A DNA stretch of 64,000 bases from Hyphomicrobiales bacterium (GCA_900471525.1 UCEZ01000023.1:1-64000); one strand, 5' to 3'. Shown: positions 18,955 to 28,071, counted from the first letter of the stretch. Translations and numbers: made by a program. The notes: generated from the letters alone by a model not told the origin.

Positions 18955-19857
18955 ATGATCGACCAACTCGACCGCATCAAAGCGGAAATTGCCGACAGCT
19001 TCGACGAAGAGCTGGAAATGCAGATGGAAGAGGATCGGCTCGATGAGCTGGTCTCCGAGGGCATGTCGGAGGAAGCCGAGCCGACGCTGGACCGCAAGGT
19101 CTATTTCCGCGAGCTGTTCCGGTTGCAGCATGAACTGGTGCGCCTGCAGGATTGGGTCCAGTACAAGAAGCTGAAAGTCGTGGTTCTGTTTGAAGGCCGC
19201 GACTCCGCCGGCAAGGGCGGCGCCATCAAGCGCGTCACCCAGCGCCTCAATCCGCGCGTCTGCCGCACGGTGGCCTTGCCTGCCCCGACCGAGCGCGAGC
19301 GCAATCAATGGTATTTCCAGCGCTACGTGCCGCACCTGCCGACCGCCGGAGAAATGGTGCTGTTCGACCGCTCCTGGTACAATCGCGCCGGCGTCGAGCG
19401 CGTCATGGGCTTCTGCTCGCCGGAGGAACTCGACGAATTCTTCCGCACCGTGCCCGAGTTCGAGCGCATGCTGGTCCGCTCCGGCATCGTGCTGATCAAA
19501 TACTGGTTCTCGATCACCGACGAGGAGCAGGAATTCCGCTTCAAGATGCGCATCCACGATCCGCTGAAACAGTGGAAACTCTCGCCGATGGACATGGAAA
19601 GCCGCGTGCATTGGGAAGAATACACCAAGGCCAAGGAAGAGATGCTGGCTAAAACCCATATCGAGGAAGCGCCTTGGTGGGTCGTCCAGGCCGTCGACAA
19701 GAAGAAGGCCCGCCTCAACTGCATCGCCCATCTGCTGAAGCAGATTCCCTACGAGGACGTGCCCAAGCCGCCAATCGACCTGCCCGAGCGCGTACGTCAC
19801 GACGATTACATCCGCCGTCCGGTTCCAGACGAAATGTACGTGCCCGAAGTGTATTGA
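18955..19857 (+). CDS. ppk2: Polyphosphate kinase 2 family protein
   Basis: A 300-residue PPK2-type kinase, which transfers phosphate between polyphosphate and nucleotides. The Walker A loop EGRDSAGKGG (near residue 80), the lid-like PAPTERERNQWYFQRY and the Walker B region FDRSWYNRAGVERVMGFC are intact. Length and arrangement fit a single-domain class I enzyme acting on nucleoside diphosphates; the exact nucleotide preference cannot be told. The first 40 residues are very acidic. Confidence 0.93.
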   Translation: MIDQLDRIKAEIADSFDEELEMQMEEDRLDELVSEGMSEEAEPTLDRKVYFRELFRLQHELVRLQDWVQYKKLKVVVLFEGRDSAGKGGAIKRVTQRLNPRVCRTVALPAPTERERNQWYFQRYVPHLPTAGEMVLFDRSWYNRAGVERVMGFCSPEELDEFFRTVPEFERMLVRSGIVLIKYWFSITDEEQEFRFKMRIHDPLKQWKLSPMDMESRVHWEEYTKAKEEMLAKTHIEEAPWWVVQAVDKKKARLNCIAHLLKQIPYEDVPKPPIDLPERVRHDDYIRRPVPDEMYVPEVY

Positions 19858-19906
19858 TTACAGCGGGCTTCTGACAAGCTGCCCTCGATGGGCTCAAGGC
19901 CGAAAG

Positions 19907-20024
19907 GCCCCTCATCCGCCCTGTCGTGCACCTTCTCCTCGTTGTGACGGGGAGAAGGAACAAGCGGCGAACTCCGGGAAAGTCCCCTCTCTCCGCAAGC
20001 GGGGAGAGGGTTAGGGTGAGGGGC
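19907..20024. repeat. Rhizobial intergenic palindromic element
   Basis: The stretch begins CCCCTCATCCGCC and ends with TTAGGGTGAGGGGC in inverted orientation, and contains two internal hairpins (CCTTCTCCtcg...CGGGGAGAAGG-type and CCCCTCTCTCCGCAAGCGGGGAGAGGG-type, broken here). This is the form of repeated intergenic elements that are frequent in rhizobial genomes. It lies at the convergent junction between ppk2 and the HxlR gene. Confidence 0.7.
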
Positions 20025-20063
20025 AGTTACGACGACGTGGCATTTGGACCAGAGCCGAGGCGA

Positions 20064-20573
20064 TCATCCGGACGCCACTGCCTCGCTGTTGCGCGCCACC
20101 ACCGCCAGATACGCCGCCTGCAATTCCGCAAACACCGAGCGCTCCGGCACCGGCTGATCGAGATGCAAGGCCCGCAACTCTTCCATGAACGCCGTCCACA
20201 TCCCCGGTCCGCCCTCCTCCAGCAGTTCGGCACGGATCGACAGTTCCTCGGATGCGGGTGTATGCCGCCGTCCCCACGCCCCCATCTGTGCCAGAAGCGG
20301 AACCAGCTGGATGGATGGTTCCGTCAGGCTGTAGATGCCCTTCTGCTTGTGGCTCGGGTCGTCGCGGCGCGATAGCAGTCCGTTTTCCGTCAACCGTTTC
20401 AGCCGGTCGGCCAGGACATTCGAGGCTATGCCCTCTTCCGAATGCGTGAGAAGCTCGCGAAAATGTCGGCGGTTGCCGAACATGAGGTCGCGGATGATAA
20501 TCAGGCTCCAGCGATCGCCGAGCATTTCCAGGGTGAGGTTGATCGGGCATCCCGACCGTTGTGCATTGTCCAT
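20064..20573 (-). CDS. HxlR-family transcriptional regulator
   Basis: A 169-residue winged-helix regulator. The HxlR signature is clear: CPINLTLEMLGDRWSLIIIRDLMFGNRRHFRELL near the start, then ASNVLADRLKRLTENGLL. Cys9 at the N-terminus is the position used for redox or electrophile sensing in several family members. It diverges from a glutathione S-transferase gene with a palindrome between them, so control of that detoxification gene is the likely role. Confidence 0.92.
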   Translation of the reverse strand: MDNAQRSGCPINLTLEMLGDRWSLIIIRDLMFGNRRHFRELLTHSEEGIASNVLADRLKRLTENGLLSRRDDPSHKQKGIYSLTEPSIQLVPLLAQMGAWGRRHTPASEELSIRAELLEEGGPGMWTAFMEELRALHLDQPVPERSVFAELQAAYLAVVARNSEAVASG

Positions 20574-20625
20574 GATCCGCCTTTGCCAAAAACTGCTTGC
20601 AACATAGGATCAGTTATTCTACAAC

Positions 20626-20637
20626 GCAACCGGTTGC
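20626..20637. promoter_or_regulatory. Palindrome in the hxlR/gst intergenic region (putative operator)
   Basis: The perfect 12-bp palindrome GCAACCGGTTGC sits midway between the divergent HxlR and glutathione S-transferase genes, flanked by ATCAG repeats. Position makes it a candidate HxlR binding site. Confidence 0.5.
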
Positions 20638-20662
20638 TGATTGAAATCAGTTTTGGGAGACT

Positions 20663-21325
20663 ATGATGAAACCGCAACTCTTCGCCCATCCCTTCTCGTC
20701 CTATTGCCAGAAGGTCCTCGTCGCGATCTATGAAAACGGCACCGCGTTCGACTATCGCATGCTGAGCCCGGATGAAGCCGGCAACCTCGAGGAGTGGCAA
20801 TCGATCTGGCCGATCAAGCGCTTCCCGGTGCTGAAGGACGGCGGAAACGCGGTGATGGAGGCAACCATCATCATCGAGTACCTGATGCTGAATTATCCCG
20901 GCACCGTCCGCCTCATCCCGGAAAACCCGCAAGCTGCCCTCCGCACCCGGATGATGGACCGCTTCTTCGACAATTACGTCATGACGCCGATGCAGAAGGT
21001 GGTGTTCAACCAGATCCGCCCGGAGGCCGACCGCGATCCCTATGGCGTCACCCAGGCCAAGGCGATGCTCGATGATGCGTATGGCTGGCTCGAAGGCGTG
21101 GTGGCCGAAACCGAATGGGCGGCCGGCGACACGTTCAGCCTCGCCGATTGCGCCGCCTGCCCGTCGCTGTTCTATGCCGACTGGGTGCATCCGATCCCCG
21201 AAACACTGTCCAATGTCCGCGCCTACCGCGCCCGCCTCCTCGCCCGCCCCTCCTTCGCCCGCGCCGTCGACGAAGGTCGGCCTTACCGCACGTTCTTCCC
21301 GCTCGGGGCGCCCGACAGGGATTAA
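20663..21325 (+). CDS. Glutathione S-transferase family protein
   Basis: A 220-residue GST with the N-terminal thioredoxin-like domain (HPFSSYCQKVLVAIYENG, the likely catalytic Ser/Cys region near residues 10-16, and the cis-Pro segment RFPVLKDGG followed by EATIIIEYL) and an all-helical C-terminal domain. It conjugates glutathione to electrophiles or reduces them; the substrate is unknown. GGGAG precedes the start. It is divergent from the HxlR gene. Confidence 0.93.
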   Translation: MMKPQLFAHPFSSYCQKVLVAIYENGTAFDYRMLSPDEAGNLEEWQSIWPIKRFPVLKDGGNAVMEATIIIEYLMLNYPGTVRLIPENPQAALRTRMMDRFFDNYVMTPMQKVVFNQIRPEADRDPYGVTQAKAMLDDAYGWLEGVVAETEWAAGDTFSLADCAACPSLFYADWVHPIPETLSNVRAYRARLLARPSFARAVDEGRPYRTFFPLGAPDRD

Positions 21326-21518
21326 ACTGTGTCCGGTTGAGTGGCGTCGAGATGGTGACACTGCACGTCACGCTTCCGCGACAAGCATGCGCGGGGAGCG
21401 GTTCACTACATATGGCGATCAAATCTTTGTGGGGTGCACAGGTCGGGAACCTGATCTTCGGTATGCGCGTTTGTTTGAGCAACAGTCTTTCATAGTTCAA
21501 GGCAGACAGGAGGCCGCC

Positions 21519-21716
21519 ATGCAACGGCCGGATCAACCGTCCATCAGGCTCGACGTCAGTTTCATCAAAGGCACCTGGCAGGTCGTTATTTTCATTGGCA
21601 ACCAAACCGAACATCGATCGTTCCGCACGGAAGCCGAGGCCAGAGAGTACGGCAAAGCCAGACTTGGGCAATTGATATCCGGCAAGGAAAGAGCGCGTTC
21701 CAAGGGCCCCGTATGA
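21519..21716 (+). CDS. Small hypothetical protein (65 residues)
   Basis: A short basic protein starting MQRPDQPSIRLDVSF, with a beta-rich first half and a helical EAEAREYGKARLGQL second half. The start is well supported by AGGAGG seven bases upstream; a longer frame reading back into the GST gene is not. No domain is recognised. It may be an independent gene, since nearly 200 bases separate it from the GST gene. Confidence 0.65.
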   Translation: MQRPDQPSIRLDVSFIKGTWQVVIFIGNQTEHRSFRTEAEAREYGKARLGQLISGKERARSKGPV

Positions 21717-21848
21717 CGAAAACGTGGCGCCCCATCACTCCCGCATCAAAGCCGGAGCAGATGAGCATTCGGGAAGATGGCGAGTGATCTCCATGGTCGG
21801 CGGCATCGTCAACCAGGGCTTTTCGAGCCTTTCAGGAGTTAGGCATCA

Positions 21849-23210
21849 TCATGCAGCGGTCGCGCCGGAATGGAACCGCAGCACCACCTCGAACCCGTCC
21901 TCCCGGCCCGCGGCCGGCGAAAGGACTTCGAAACCGGCATTCATCTGTTGCAGCAGGCGCTCTGCGATCGATAACCCCAGCCCGGAGCCAGGCGATGACG
22001 TGGCACCGCGCCCGAAACGCTTGCGGATCGCCATAAGCTCGTCCGGGGATAGCCGCGCTGCGCCATTAACGATGCGCACCACACCGCCCTTTTCCAGCCG
22101 GATATCCACCGGTTCCTCCTTGCGGCCGTGCAGCAGCGCATTCTCGATCAGATTGCGCAGGACGATCGCAAAGGCGTCTTCGCTGTAACTGCCTTCGAGA
22201 AGGGCACCCGCCTCGCGATGAAAGCGCAAGCGCCTGGATGCCGGATCGCTGCGCTCGAAATCGGTCACCACCAGTTCAAGCACCGGGGCAAGATCGACCC
22301 TGGCGGTCCCTGTCCCGATCCCGGCTTCGGCCCGCGCCAATTGCAGCAGTTTTTCAGCCGTATGGCCGAGATTGACCAGCGAGACCTCGATCTGCTGGGC
22401 GCGCCGTTTTCTGGGACCGTCAAGCTCGGCGATCAGCATCTGCGTTTGCGCCAGCGCGCCGGCGATCGGCGTGCGCAATTCGTGTGCGCTGTTGGCTGTG
22501 AATTCCCGTTCCGCATCGAAGGCCGATTGCAGCCGGGTCAAAAGATGGTTGACGGAGCGAGCGATCGGGCGAAGCTCGCGCGGCAGCATGCCGGACGGCA
22601 CGGGTGCCATGTTGCCGCCGTCCTTTTCCTCGATCGCCCGGCGCAGATCATCGACCGGTGCCAGCGTCCGGCGCACGATCAGCCAGATCAGCAGAACACT
22701 GACGGGAATGAGGACAAGCACCGGCAGGAAGAGCGCCATGCCGCCTTCCGTCACTGCCTCTGTCCGATTTTCCATGGCGTCCGCGACCTGCACGAAAACC
22801 GTGCCGTCAACGGCGCTTGCGGTATAGAACCGATAGCTGTCGCTTCTCCAGAAGCCGCGCTTCAGCGGCACGTCGAAGGGCTCCACCGGCGCGTCGTGGG
22901 AGCGAATGAGGATTTTGCCGCCCGCATCCTTGACCTGATAGACGAGATACTCGTCGTCCAAATCCTCGACTTGCCGCTGGATATGCAGGGGCGAGGTGGG
23001 CTCCTCGCGCCGCTGCAGATCATCGATGACGAGGGGCAGCAGCCGCTCGGCCGTCTCCTGCAGGGAACCGTCGAAGAATTCGTCGAATTCATCCTTCATC
23101 ACCGAGACGCCAAGGGCTGCGGCTATCAGCCAGAAGGCCGTGGTTACGCCGGTGAGCCACAGGATCAGCCGCCGCGTCATGCTTTGCGCACGTGTTTTCT
23201 GTTGCGTCAC
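21849..23210 (-). CDS. Two-component sensor histidine kinase
   Basis: A 453-residue membrane kinase with membrane segments near residues 13-37 and 160-180 enclosing a periplasmic sensor region of about 120 residues, then a HAMP-like linker, the HisKA box NSAHELRTPIAGAL and an ATPase domain (NLIENALLHG, GSGLGLSIAERLL). The topology and the neighbours fit the QseC/PmrB group. Its start overlaps the response-regulator stop by four bases, so the two are translationally coupled. Confidence 0.95.
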   Translation of the reverse strand: MTQQKTRAQSMTRRLILWLTGVTTAFWLIAAALGVSVMKDEFDEFFDGSLQETAERLLPLVIDDLQRREEPTSPLHIQRQVEDLDDEYLVYQVKDAGGKILIRSHDAPVEPFDVPLKRGFWRSDSYRFYTASAVDGTVFVQVADAMENRTEAVTEGGMALFLPVLVLIPVSVLLIWLIVRRTLAPVDDLRRAIEEKDGGNMAPVPSGMLPRELRPIARSVNHLLTRLQSAFDAEREFTANSAHELRTPIAGALAQTQMLIAELDGPRKRRAQQIEVSLVNLGHTAEKLLQLARAEAGIGTGTARVDLAPVLELVVTDFERSDPASRRLRFHREAGALLEGSYSEDAFAIVLRNLIENALLHGRKEEPVDIRLEKGGVVRIVNGAARLSPDELMAIRKRFGRGATSSPGSGLGLSIAERLLQQMNAGFEVLSPAAGREDGFEVVLRFHSGATAA

Positions 23211-23905
23211 GCCGGCGCCCCGATCTTGTAGCCGACGCCGCGCACGGTCACGACGTGGTCCCGCCCGAGTTTCTTGCGCAGCCGGCTCACATAGACCTCA
23301 ACGGTATTGCTCTCGATCTCCGAGCCGAAGGCATAAAGCGCCTCCTCGATCTGGGCCTTGGAGATGATGGCGCCTGGCCGGGAAAGCAGCGTATCGAGAA
23401 CCGCCCATTCGCGGCCGGAAAGACCGACTTCCTCGTCACCGGCAAACACCCGCCGGTCGACCGGGCTGATCTTCAGCTCGCCGAAGCGGATCACCGGCGA
23501 AATATTGCCGCCATAGCGGCGAATGACGGCAAGCATCCGGGCCGTAAGTTCGCCGAGATCGAACGGTTTGACAAGGTAGTCGTCGGCGCCGCAGTTGAGG
23601 CCCTCGATCCGGTCGGAAATCTGGTCGTGGGCCGTCAGGATGATCACCGGCGTCGCGTTGCTGCTTGCCCGCAGTTCCTTCAGAAGCGCAATGCCGCTGC
23701 CATCGGGCAGGCGAAGATCGAGCAGGATAAGACCATAGGTGACGGCGCGCAGCGACGCGCGCGCATCGTCCAGCGTCTTCATCCAGTCGACAGCGTGGTC
23801 TGCGGCCGCGATATGATCGCGAACGGCCTCTCCCAGAATCTCATTGTCCTCGACGAGCAGAACGCGCAAGCCGCTGGTCCTCTTATCGGTCAGCTTTACC
23901 GGCAT
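23207..23905 (-). CDS. OmpR-family response regulator
   Basis: A 232-residue regulator with a receiver domain (LRVLLVEDNEILGEAV, phospho-acceptor Asp in LILLDLRLPDGSG, conserved Lys in DDYLVKPF) and a C-terminal winged-helix DNA-binding domain (SNTVEVYVSRLRKKLG, VRGVGYKI). The start at ATG 23905 is chosen because AGAGGGA precedes it and the receiver domain begins there; an upstream in-frame start would add 31 unconserved residues. It lies between the phosphoethanolamine transferase gene and its kinase. Confidence 0.95.
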   Translation of the reverse strand: MPVKLTDKRTSGLRVLLVEDNEILGEAVRDHIAAADHAVDWMKTLDDARASLRAVTYGLILLDLRLPDGSGIALLKELRASSNATPVIILTAHDQISDRIEGLNCGADDYLVKPFDLGELTARMLAVIRRYGGNISPVIRFGELKISPVDRRVFAGDEEVGLSGREWAVLDTLLSRPGAIISKAQIEEALYAFGSEIESNTVEVYVSRLRKKLGRDHVVTVRGVGYKIGAPA

Positions 23906-24015
23906 TCTTATTCCCTCTTTAGCCTGCGCCGTCAAACGGCTTCGATGGACACGACAACAGGCCCGCTCCCGTGACTGGAAGCAGGCCGCAAAATTCAAGG
24001 CGTCTTACCGGCCGC

Positions 24016-25659
24016 TTACGAAGCGGCGCGGGTCCGGCAGGACGACAGGACATCGAGCGCCGGGTCGTAAACCTTGGTGGCGACATTCATCATGCCGAGC
24101 ACCGTATGGAACAGGTTGTCGTGCGACTGCGGCTCGCCGGCCTTGCCGGCAAGGCATGCGTCATCAATGCCGACCTTCGCTTGTCTGCCCTGCCAGAGGA
24201 CGAAGGGAACATGGGTCTGCTGCGATGGCGCGATGAAATACGGCGCGCCGTGCAGATACAGCCCGTGTTCGCCCAGCGATTCGCCATGGTCGGACATGTA
24301 GATCATCGACCCCGCCATCCGGTCCTCGCGGGCCTTCAGCATGTCGATGATCGTCGAGAGCACGTGGTCGGTATAGAGGATCGTGTTGTCGTAAGCGTTG
24401 ACGATTTCGTCGCGCGAGCAGTTGCCGAGTTCCGCCGTCCGGCAATCCGGCGTGAATTTGCGAAAAGCCTCCGGATAGCGCTGGAAATAGGCCGGCCCGT
24501 GGCTGCCGATCTGGTGGATCACCAGCACGCTATTCCCCTTGACGGCATCAAGCCAGGCACCGAGCCGGTCCAGGTGAACGTCGTCCTGGCATTCATGGTT
24601 CTTGCAAAAACGGGGATCGTTGATGTCGGAAAACGACGTATAGGCGATGCGGTTGGCGATCGCCTTGCTGCCGGTGTTGTTGTCCCACCATTCCGCCTTG
24701 ATGCCGGCATGGGTCAGGACATCGAGGAGATTTTCGGTTTCGAGCCCCTTCTCATGGGTATAGCTGCTGCGGGTATAGACCGAGAACATGCAGGGCAGCG
24801 ACACCGCCGTCGCCGTGCCGCAGCTCGACGTGTCGGTGAAATAGCGGATGTCCCGCCGGGCAAGCTCCGGATTGGTGTCACGGGCATAGCCGTCGAGCGC
24901 GAAGTCTTCCGCCCGCGCGGTTTCGCCTGCCACGATGATCGTGACGCGCGGTTTTCCGGACACCGTCGGCGCGATCACATGCGCATCGGTTCCGAGCGGT
25001 TGGACGACGAGGTCCTTCTCCGCCCCGATGGCCATGACATAGCGCACTGCACTGACGATCGGCATGACAGGATTGAGCACCGCAACGAGATCGCGATGCT
25101 CGCGGGTGGTCGCCGCAAAGGTGCGCACATTGGCAAGGCTGACGGATACGAAAACCGCAAGAAGGGACAGGACCAGCGCCAGATTCCATCTGAATTTCTG
25201 AAAGAACGGTTGGTGCTGGACGCGCACCATCACGATCAGCGCCGAGGGCACCACGCCAAACAGCGCCATATGCGTTAGAAAACCTGCCGTCAGCAGATGA
25301 CCGGCTTCGGAACCCGTCGTCTCGGCGGCGTTGCGGATCATCTCGACGTCGATGATGGTGCCGAAGTGGTCCATGAACCGGGAAGCGGCGGCGGCGCTCA
25401 TGATAAGCAGGATGAACAGCGGCTTGGTCAGATATTTCACCGAAACGGCAACGCAGATCGCCGAAAACAGCGCAAAAAGGCCGATGCCGAGCAGAACAAG
25501 CGCGAAGCTCGGGGCGCCGAGATAATCGACTGCCTTCGTCCAGAAGGTCCTGTTGGTCACGAAGACGAGATAAAGGGCCACGATCACGCTCAGCGCCGCA
25601 CTGCCGATGACCGGACGTGTCAGGCGCGGGGTCGCCGTCGATAGGGTTTCCAATGACAC
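24016..25659 (-). CDS. Lipid A phosphoethanolamine transferase (EptA family)
   Basis: A 547-residue inner-membrane enzyme. Five membrane helices fill roughly residues 17-170, then comes a periplasmic sulfatase-like domain with the ETARAEDFALDGYARDTNP zinc motif, the nucleophile Thr in SSCGTATAVSLPCMFS, WWDNNTG and the metal-binding MSDHGESLGEHGLYLHGAP. It adds phosphoethanolamine to lipid A, lowering surface charge and giving resistance to cationic peptides such as polymyxin. The start is GTG 25659 with GGAG eight bases upstream. The regulator and kinase genes follow on the same strand, as in pmrCAB. Confidence 0.92.
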   Translation of the reverse strand: MSLETLSTATPRLTRPVIGSAALSVIVALYLVFVTNRTFWTKAVDYLGAPSFALVLLGIGLFALFSAICVAVSVKYLTKPLFILLIMSAAAASRFMDHFGTIIDVEMIRNAAETTGSEAGHLLTAGFLTHMALFGVVPSALIVMVRVQHQPFFQKFRWNLALVLSLLAVFVSVSLANVRTFAATTREHRDLVAVLNPVMPIVSAVRYVMAIGAEKDLVVQPLGTDAHVIAPTVSGKPRVTIIVAGETARAEDFALDGYARDTNPELARRDIRYFTDTSSCGTATAVSLPCMFSVYTRSSYTHEKGLETENLLDVLTHAGIKAEWWDNNTGSKAIANRIAYTSFSDINDPRFCKNHECQDDVHLDRLGAWLDAVKGNSVLVIHQIGSHGPAYFQRYPEAFRKFTPDCRTAELGNCSRDEIVNAYDNTILYTDHVLSTIIDMLKAREDRMAGSMIYMSDHGESLGEHGLYLHGAPYFIAPSQQTHVPFVLWQGRQAKVGIDDACLAGKAGEPQSHDNLFHTVLGMMNVATKVYDPALDVLSSCRTRAAS

Positions 25660-25930
25660 CGGGCCATCTCCTGCTTCACATCAGACGTGGACCAGGAGCA
25701 CGGCGCACCCTCGCTATCGAGGCAGCCAAGTGCTGTTCCGTCGGGCGGCAACCGCGACCATCTCCACGCCCGACATCTGGCCGGCTTTTCTGACAGGAAC
25801 CTGAATGTGAAACGGGTGAAGAAACGCCGGCGGCGCGGAGCGCCTCTTTCGAGCAGCCCGAATTTTTGAGCGTTCAGCTTGGTGTCAGCATTGCAGCGCA
25901 CGTTGACGATTCGACACTGGAGATTTTTGT

Positions 25931-26092
25931 TTGAAAGCGCATCGAATTCCTCTTGGGCTGCTCTACATCGCCGCGCTCGTCCTTTTGATCGTCTTGATCC
26001 CGCTGATCCAGTTTGGCGGCCGCCAGGCATCGACGATCATGCACAAGCAGTCATCGGCAATGACGCTGCGTCTGGACAAGTTGAAACTCTAA
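25931..26092 (+). CDS. Small single-span membrane protein (53 residues, TTG start)
   Basis: The frame TTG 25931 to TAA 26092 encodes a basic N-terminus (KAHRIP), one long hydrophobic helix (LGLLYIAALVLLIVLIPLI) and a short polar tail ending LDKLKL. GGAG lies eight bases before the TTG. The protein is not recognised, but the clean membrane-protein architecture and ribosome site support a real gene. It diverges from the eptA-like gene and precedes the SDR gene. Confidence 0.55.
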   Translation: MKAHRIPLGLLYIAALVLLIVLIPLIQFGGRQASTIMHKQSSAMTLRLDKLKL

Positions 26093-26200
26093 AGCGTCCG
26101 TCACTCCCTACCAACGAATGTCTCCGGTGCAGGAATCGGGTGGCGGCGCGCCACCCTTGCTGCGATTGAACCTCCCGCAACACCCAGAGGAGATTCAATC

Positions 26201-26971
26201 ATGACCACGCTTTCCAACAAGGTTGCCATCATCACCGGCGCCAGCTCCGGCATCGGCCGGGCGACGGCAAAGCTCTTTGCACGAGAAGGCGCCCGCCTCA
26301 TCGTATCGGGCCGGCGTCGAGGCGCGTTGGACGAGCTTGTCGCCGAAATCGAGACTGAGGGTGGCGAGGCCTTCGCTGTTGACGGCGATGTCCGAGACGA
26401 GGCTCACGCACGGGCATTGGTGGATGCCGCCACCGGGAAATTCGGCGGCCTCGATATTGCGTTCAACAATGCCGGCACCACCGGCGAGATGGCGCCGATC
26501 GCAGACCTTACGACTGCCGGCTGGCAGGAAACGATTGAAACCAACCTGACCAGCGCCTTCTTCGGCGCCAAGTATCAGGTTCCCGCCATGGCCGCGCGCG
26601 GCCGCGGCTCGCTGATCTTCACCTCCAGCTTCGTCGGGCATACGGCAGGCATGCCCAATACCAGCGCCTATGCCGCTGCAAAGGCCGGACTGATCGGCCT
26701 CACCCAAAGCCTCGCCGCGGAACTCGGACCGAAGGGCATCCGCGTCAACGCGATCCTGCCCGGCGGTACCGATACGCCGATGAGCTTTACCAACGCGCCC
26801 GGCGCAGGACCCGAAGTCCTCGCCTTCGTCGAGGGACTGCATGCCTTGAAACGTATGGCAAAGCCGGAGGAGATCGCCCGGTCCGTTCTCTATCTCGCCT
26901 CGGATGCCTCGAGCTTCACCACCGGCACCGCCATGCTGGTCGATGGCGGAGTCTCGATCAACCGAACCTGA
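26201..26971 (+). CDS. Short-chain dehydrogenase/reductase
   Basis: A 256-residue classical SDR with the cofactor loop TGASSGIGRA (residues 13-22), the NNAG motif, catalytic Ser in TSSFVG, and the YAAAK motif (Tyr/Lys). The basic residues after the first strand (SGRRRGALDEL) favour NADP(H). The C-terminal LASDASSFTTGTAMLVDGGVS is typical. AGGAG precedes the start. The substrate is unknown. Confidence 0.92.
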   Translation: MTTLSNKVAIITGASSGIGRATAKLFAREGARLIVSGRRRGALDELVAEIETEGGEAFAVDGDVRDEAHARALVDAATGKFGGLDIAFNNAGTTGEMAPIADLTTAGWQETIETNLTSAFFGAKYQVPAMAARGRGSLIFTSSFVGHTAGMPNTSAYAAAKAGLIGLTQSLAAELGPKGIRVNAILPGGTDTPMSFTNAPGAGPEVLAFVEGLHALKRMAKPEEIARSVLYLASDASSFTTGTAMLVDGGVSINRT

Positions 26972-27462
26972 AAAATCATCCCCACAAATCCCCGGCCGGC
27001 GCAACCGTGCCACAATCATCCCGTCCCGCCATCGGATACACCGGAAAGCGTTGCCGGCCAGGCGGGGCCGGTGCCCGGACGGTTTTGCGAAACGCGCGTG
27101 AAATTTCCGGGGCTGCGTGAAAGGTGGTTCCTCCGGGTCGAAAATGAGCCGGGCGTTCCGGGTCATCACGCCGTCTTCGACGGTCCAGGATGTGCTCCGC
27201 CTCAATGAAAAGCCCAGCGGATACGCTTCGCATCAAGGGGCTTACCGTGATCACACTGGCTTCCTTGGTATTCTGGGCCTTCGTGGGCTATCTCGTTTGG
27301 GGATGATCTGCCGGACAACGCCTCAGCCGATTGAGTATTCGCCCCGATGGCTCCGCTCACCGCGGCATTTTTTAAACGCAACGCTGACATCGGACGGCTG
27401 AATGTCCCTATGCTTCAGAGCTCTTGTTGATTATCTTCGAGTTAGAGAAAGCGAGGTCGATT
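26972..27462. other. Intergenic region between SDR gene and accessory genes
   Basis: Apart from the possible 33-residue peptide at 27205-27306, these 490 bases hold no supported gene. The composition drops in GC toward the right, where the accessory genes begin. Confidence 0.45.
27205..27306 (+). CDS. Possible 33-residue membrane peptide
   Basis: ATG 27205 to TGA 27304 encodes MKSPADTLRIKGLTVITL followed by a hydrophobic helix ending FVGYLVWG. The architecture is a plausible single-span small membrane protein, but no good ribosome-binding site is seen, so this is tentative. Confidence 0.35.
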   Translation: MKSPADTLRIKGLTVITLASLVFWAFVGYLVWG

Positions 27463-28071
27463 ATGCGGCAACGAAACGGCGAATCTTCCAAGCCTCCCGA
27501 GACTCATACGGCCATTATCGGAGACCCAGTGACCATGTGGGAAAAGCTTGCTTGGGATGTGGACGTTTTCGAAGATATTCAGCGAAGTTATCCGGATGAA
27601 CGGCAGCCGCTGGCCTATGCGGCAATAAACGTCTGCATCGCGGCCTGGAGCCTAGAAAAATGGGTGGTGAGTGCCTGCAAGCGCGAGGCGAGGAAAGAGC
27701 CAGGTGGTTTTGACGTCACTGAATTCCGTCGAGTTCTCAAGACGGCAATCCCCCAGCAAGCGATGTGCGCTGCTATCGCCAACACCTCTAAGCATGCCCA
27801 CTACGATGAAAGCGACTGGTCCGGCGGAGCGGTTGCTGTCGATTGGGAGGTGGGTGATGAGGATAGCCCGTCGGGATGGATGCTGAACCATATCGACTCG
27901 ACTGGTCGCTCGCGAAATTTGGCTTTCAACTCTTTCATGGCCTTGCGTGACAACTGGTGGAGCCACTTGGTAGCTCTAGGGCTAGCCACAGGAGTTCAGA
28001 CCTTCCCCGAATGGAAACAGAACAAGCTTCGTAAAATATTCGGACACATCCGGCATCTGCCGCCGACCTAG
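27463..28071 (+). CDS. Hypothetical protein (accessory)
   Basis: A 202-residue soluble protein starting MRQRNGESSKPPETH. It contains a helical segment with AAINVCIAAWSLEKWVV and the motif AAIANTSKHAHYDESDW; the Asn-x-x-Lys-His pattern recurs in uncharacterised bacterial proteins but I cannot name a family. ATG 27463 is chosen because GAGG lies six bases upstream; an in-frame TTG at 27424 has no such site. The GC content is lower than in the flanking genes, suggesting horizontal gain. Confidence 0.65.
   Translation: MRQRNGESSKPPETHTAIIGDPVTMWEKLAWDVDVFEDIQRSYPDERQPLAYAAINVCIAAWSLEKWVVSACKREARKEPGGFDVTEFRRVLKTAIPQQAMCAAIANTSKHAHYDESDWSGGAVAVDWEVGDEDSPSGWMLNHIDSTGRSRNLAFNSFMALRDNWWSHLVALGLATGVQTFPEWKQNKLRKIFGHIRHLPPT

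Noticed and set aside
21042-21518. Long N-terminal extension of the 65-residue protein through the GST gene
   Set aside because: AGGAGG stands directly before ATG 21519, and the extension is low-complexity overlap with GST.
27117-27401. 94-codon open frame before the accessory genes
   Set aside because: No ribosome site and no protein-like pattern; a different frame holds the short membrane-peptide candidate.
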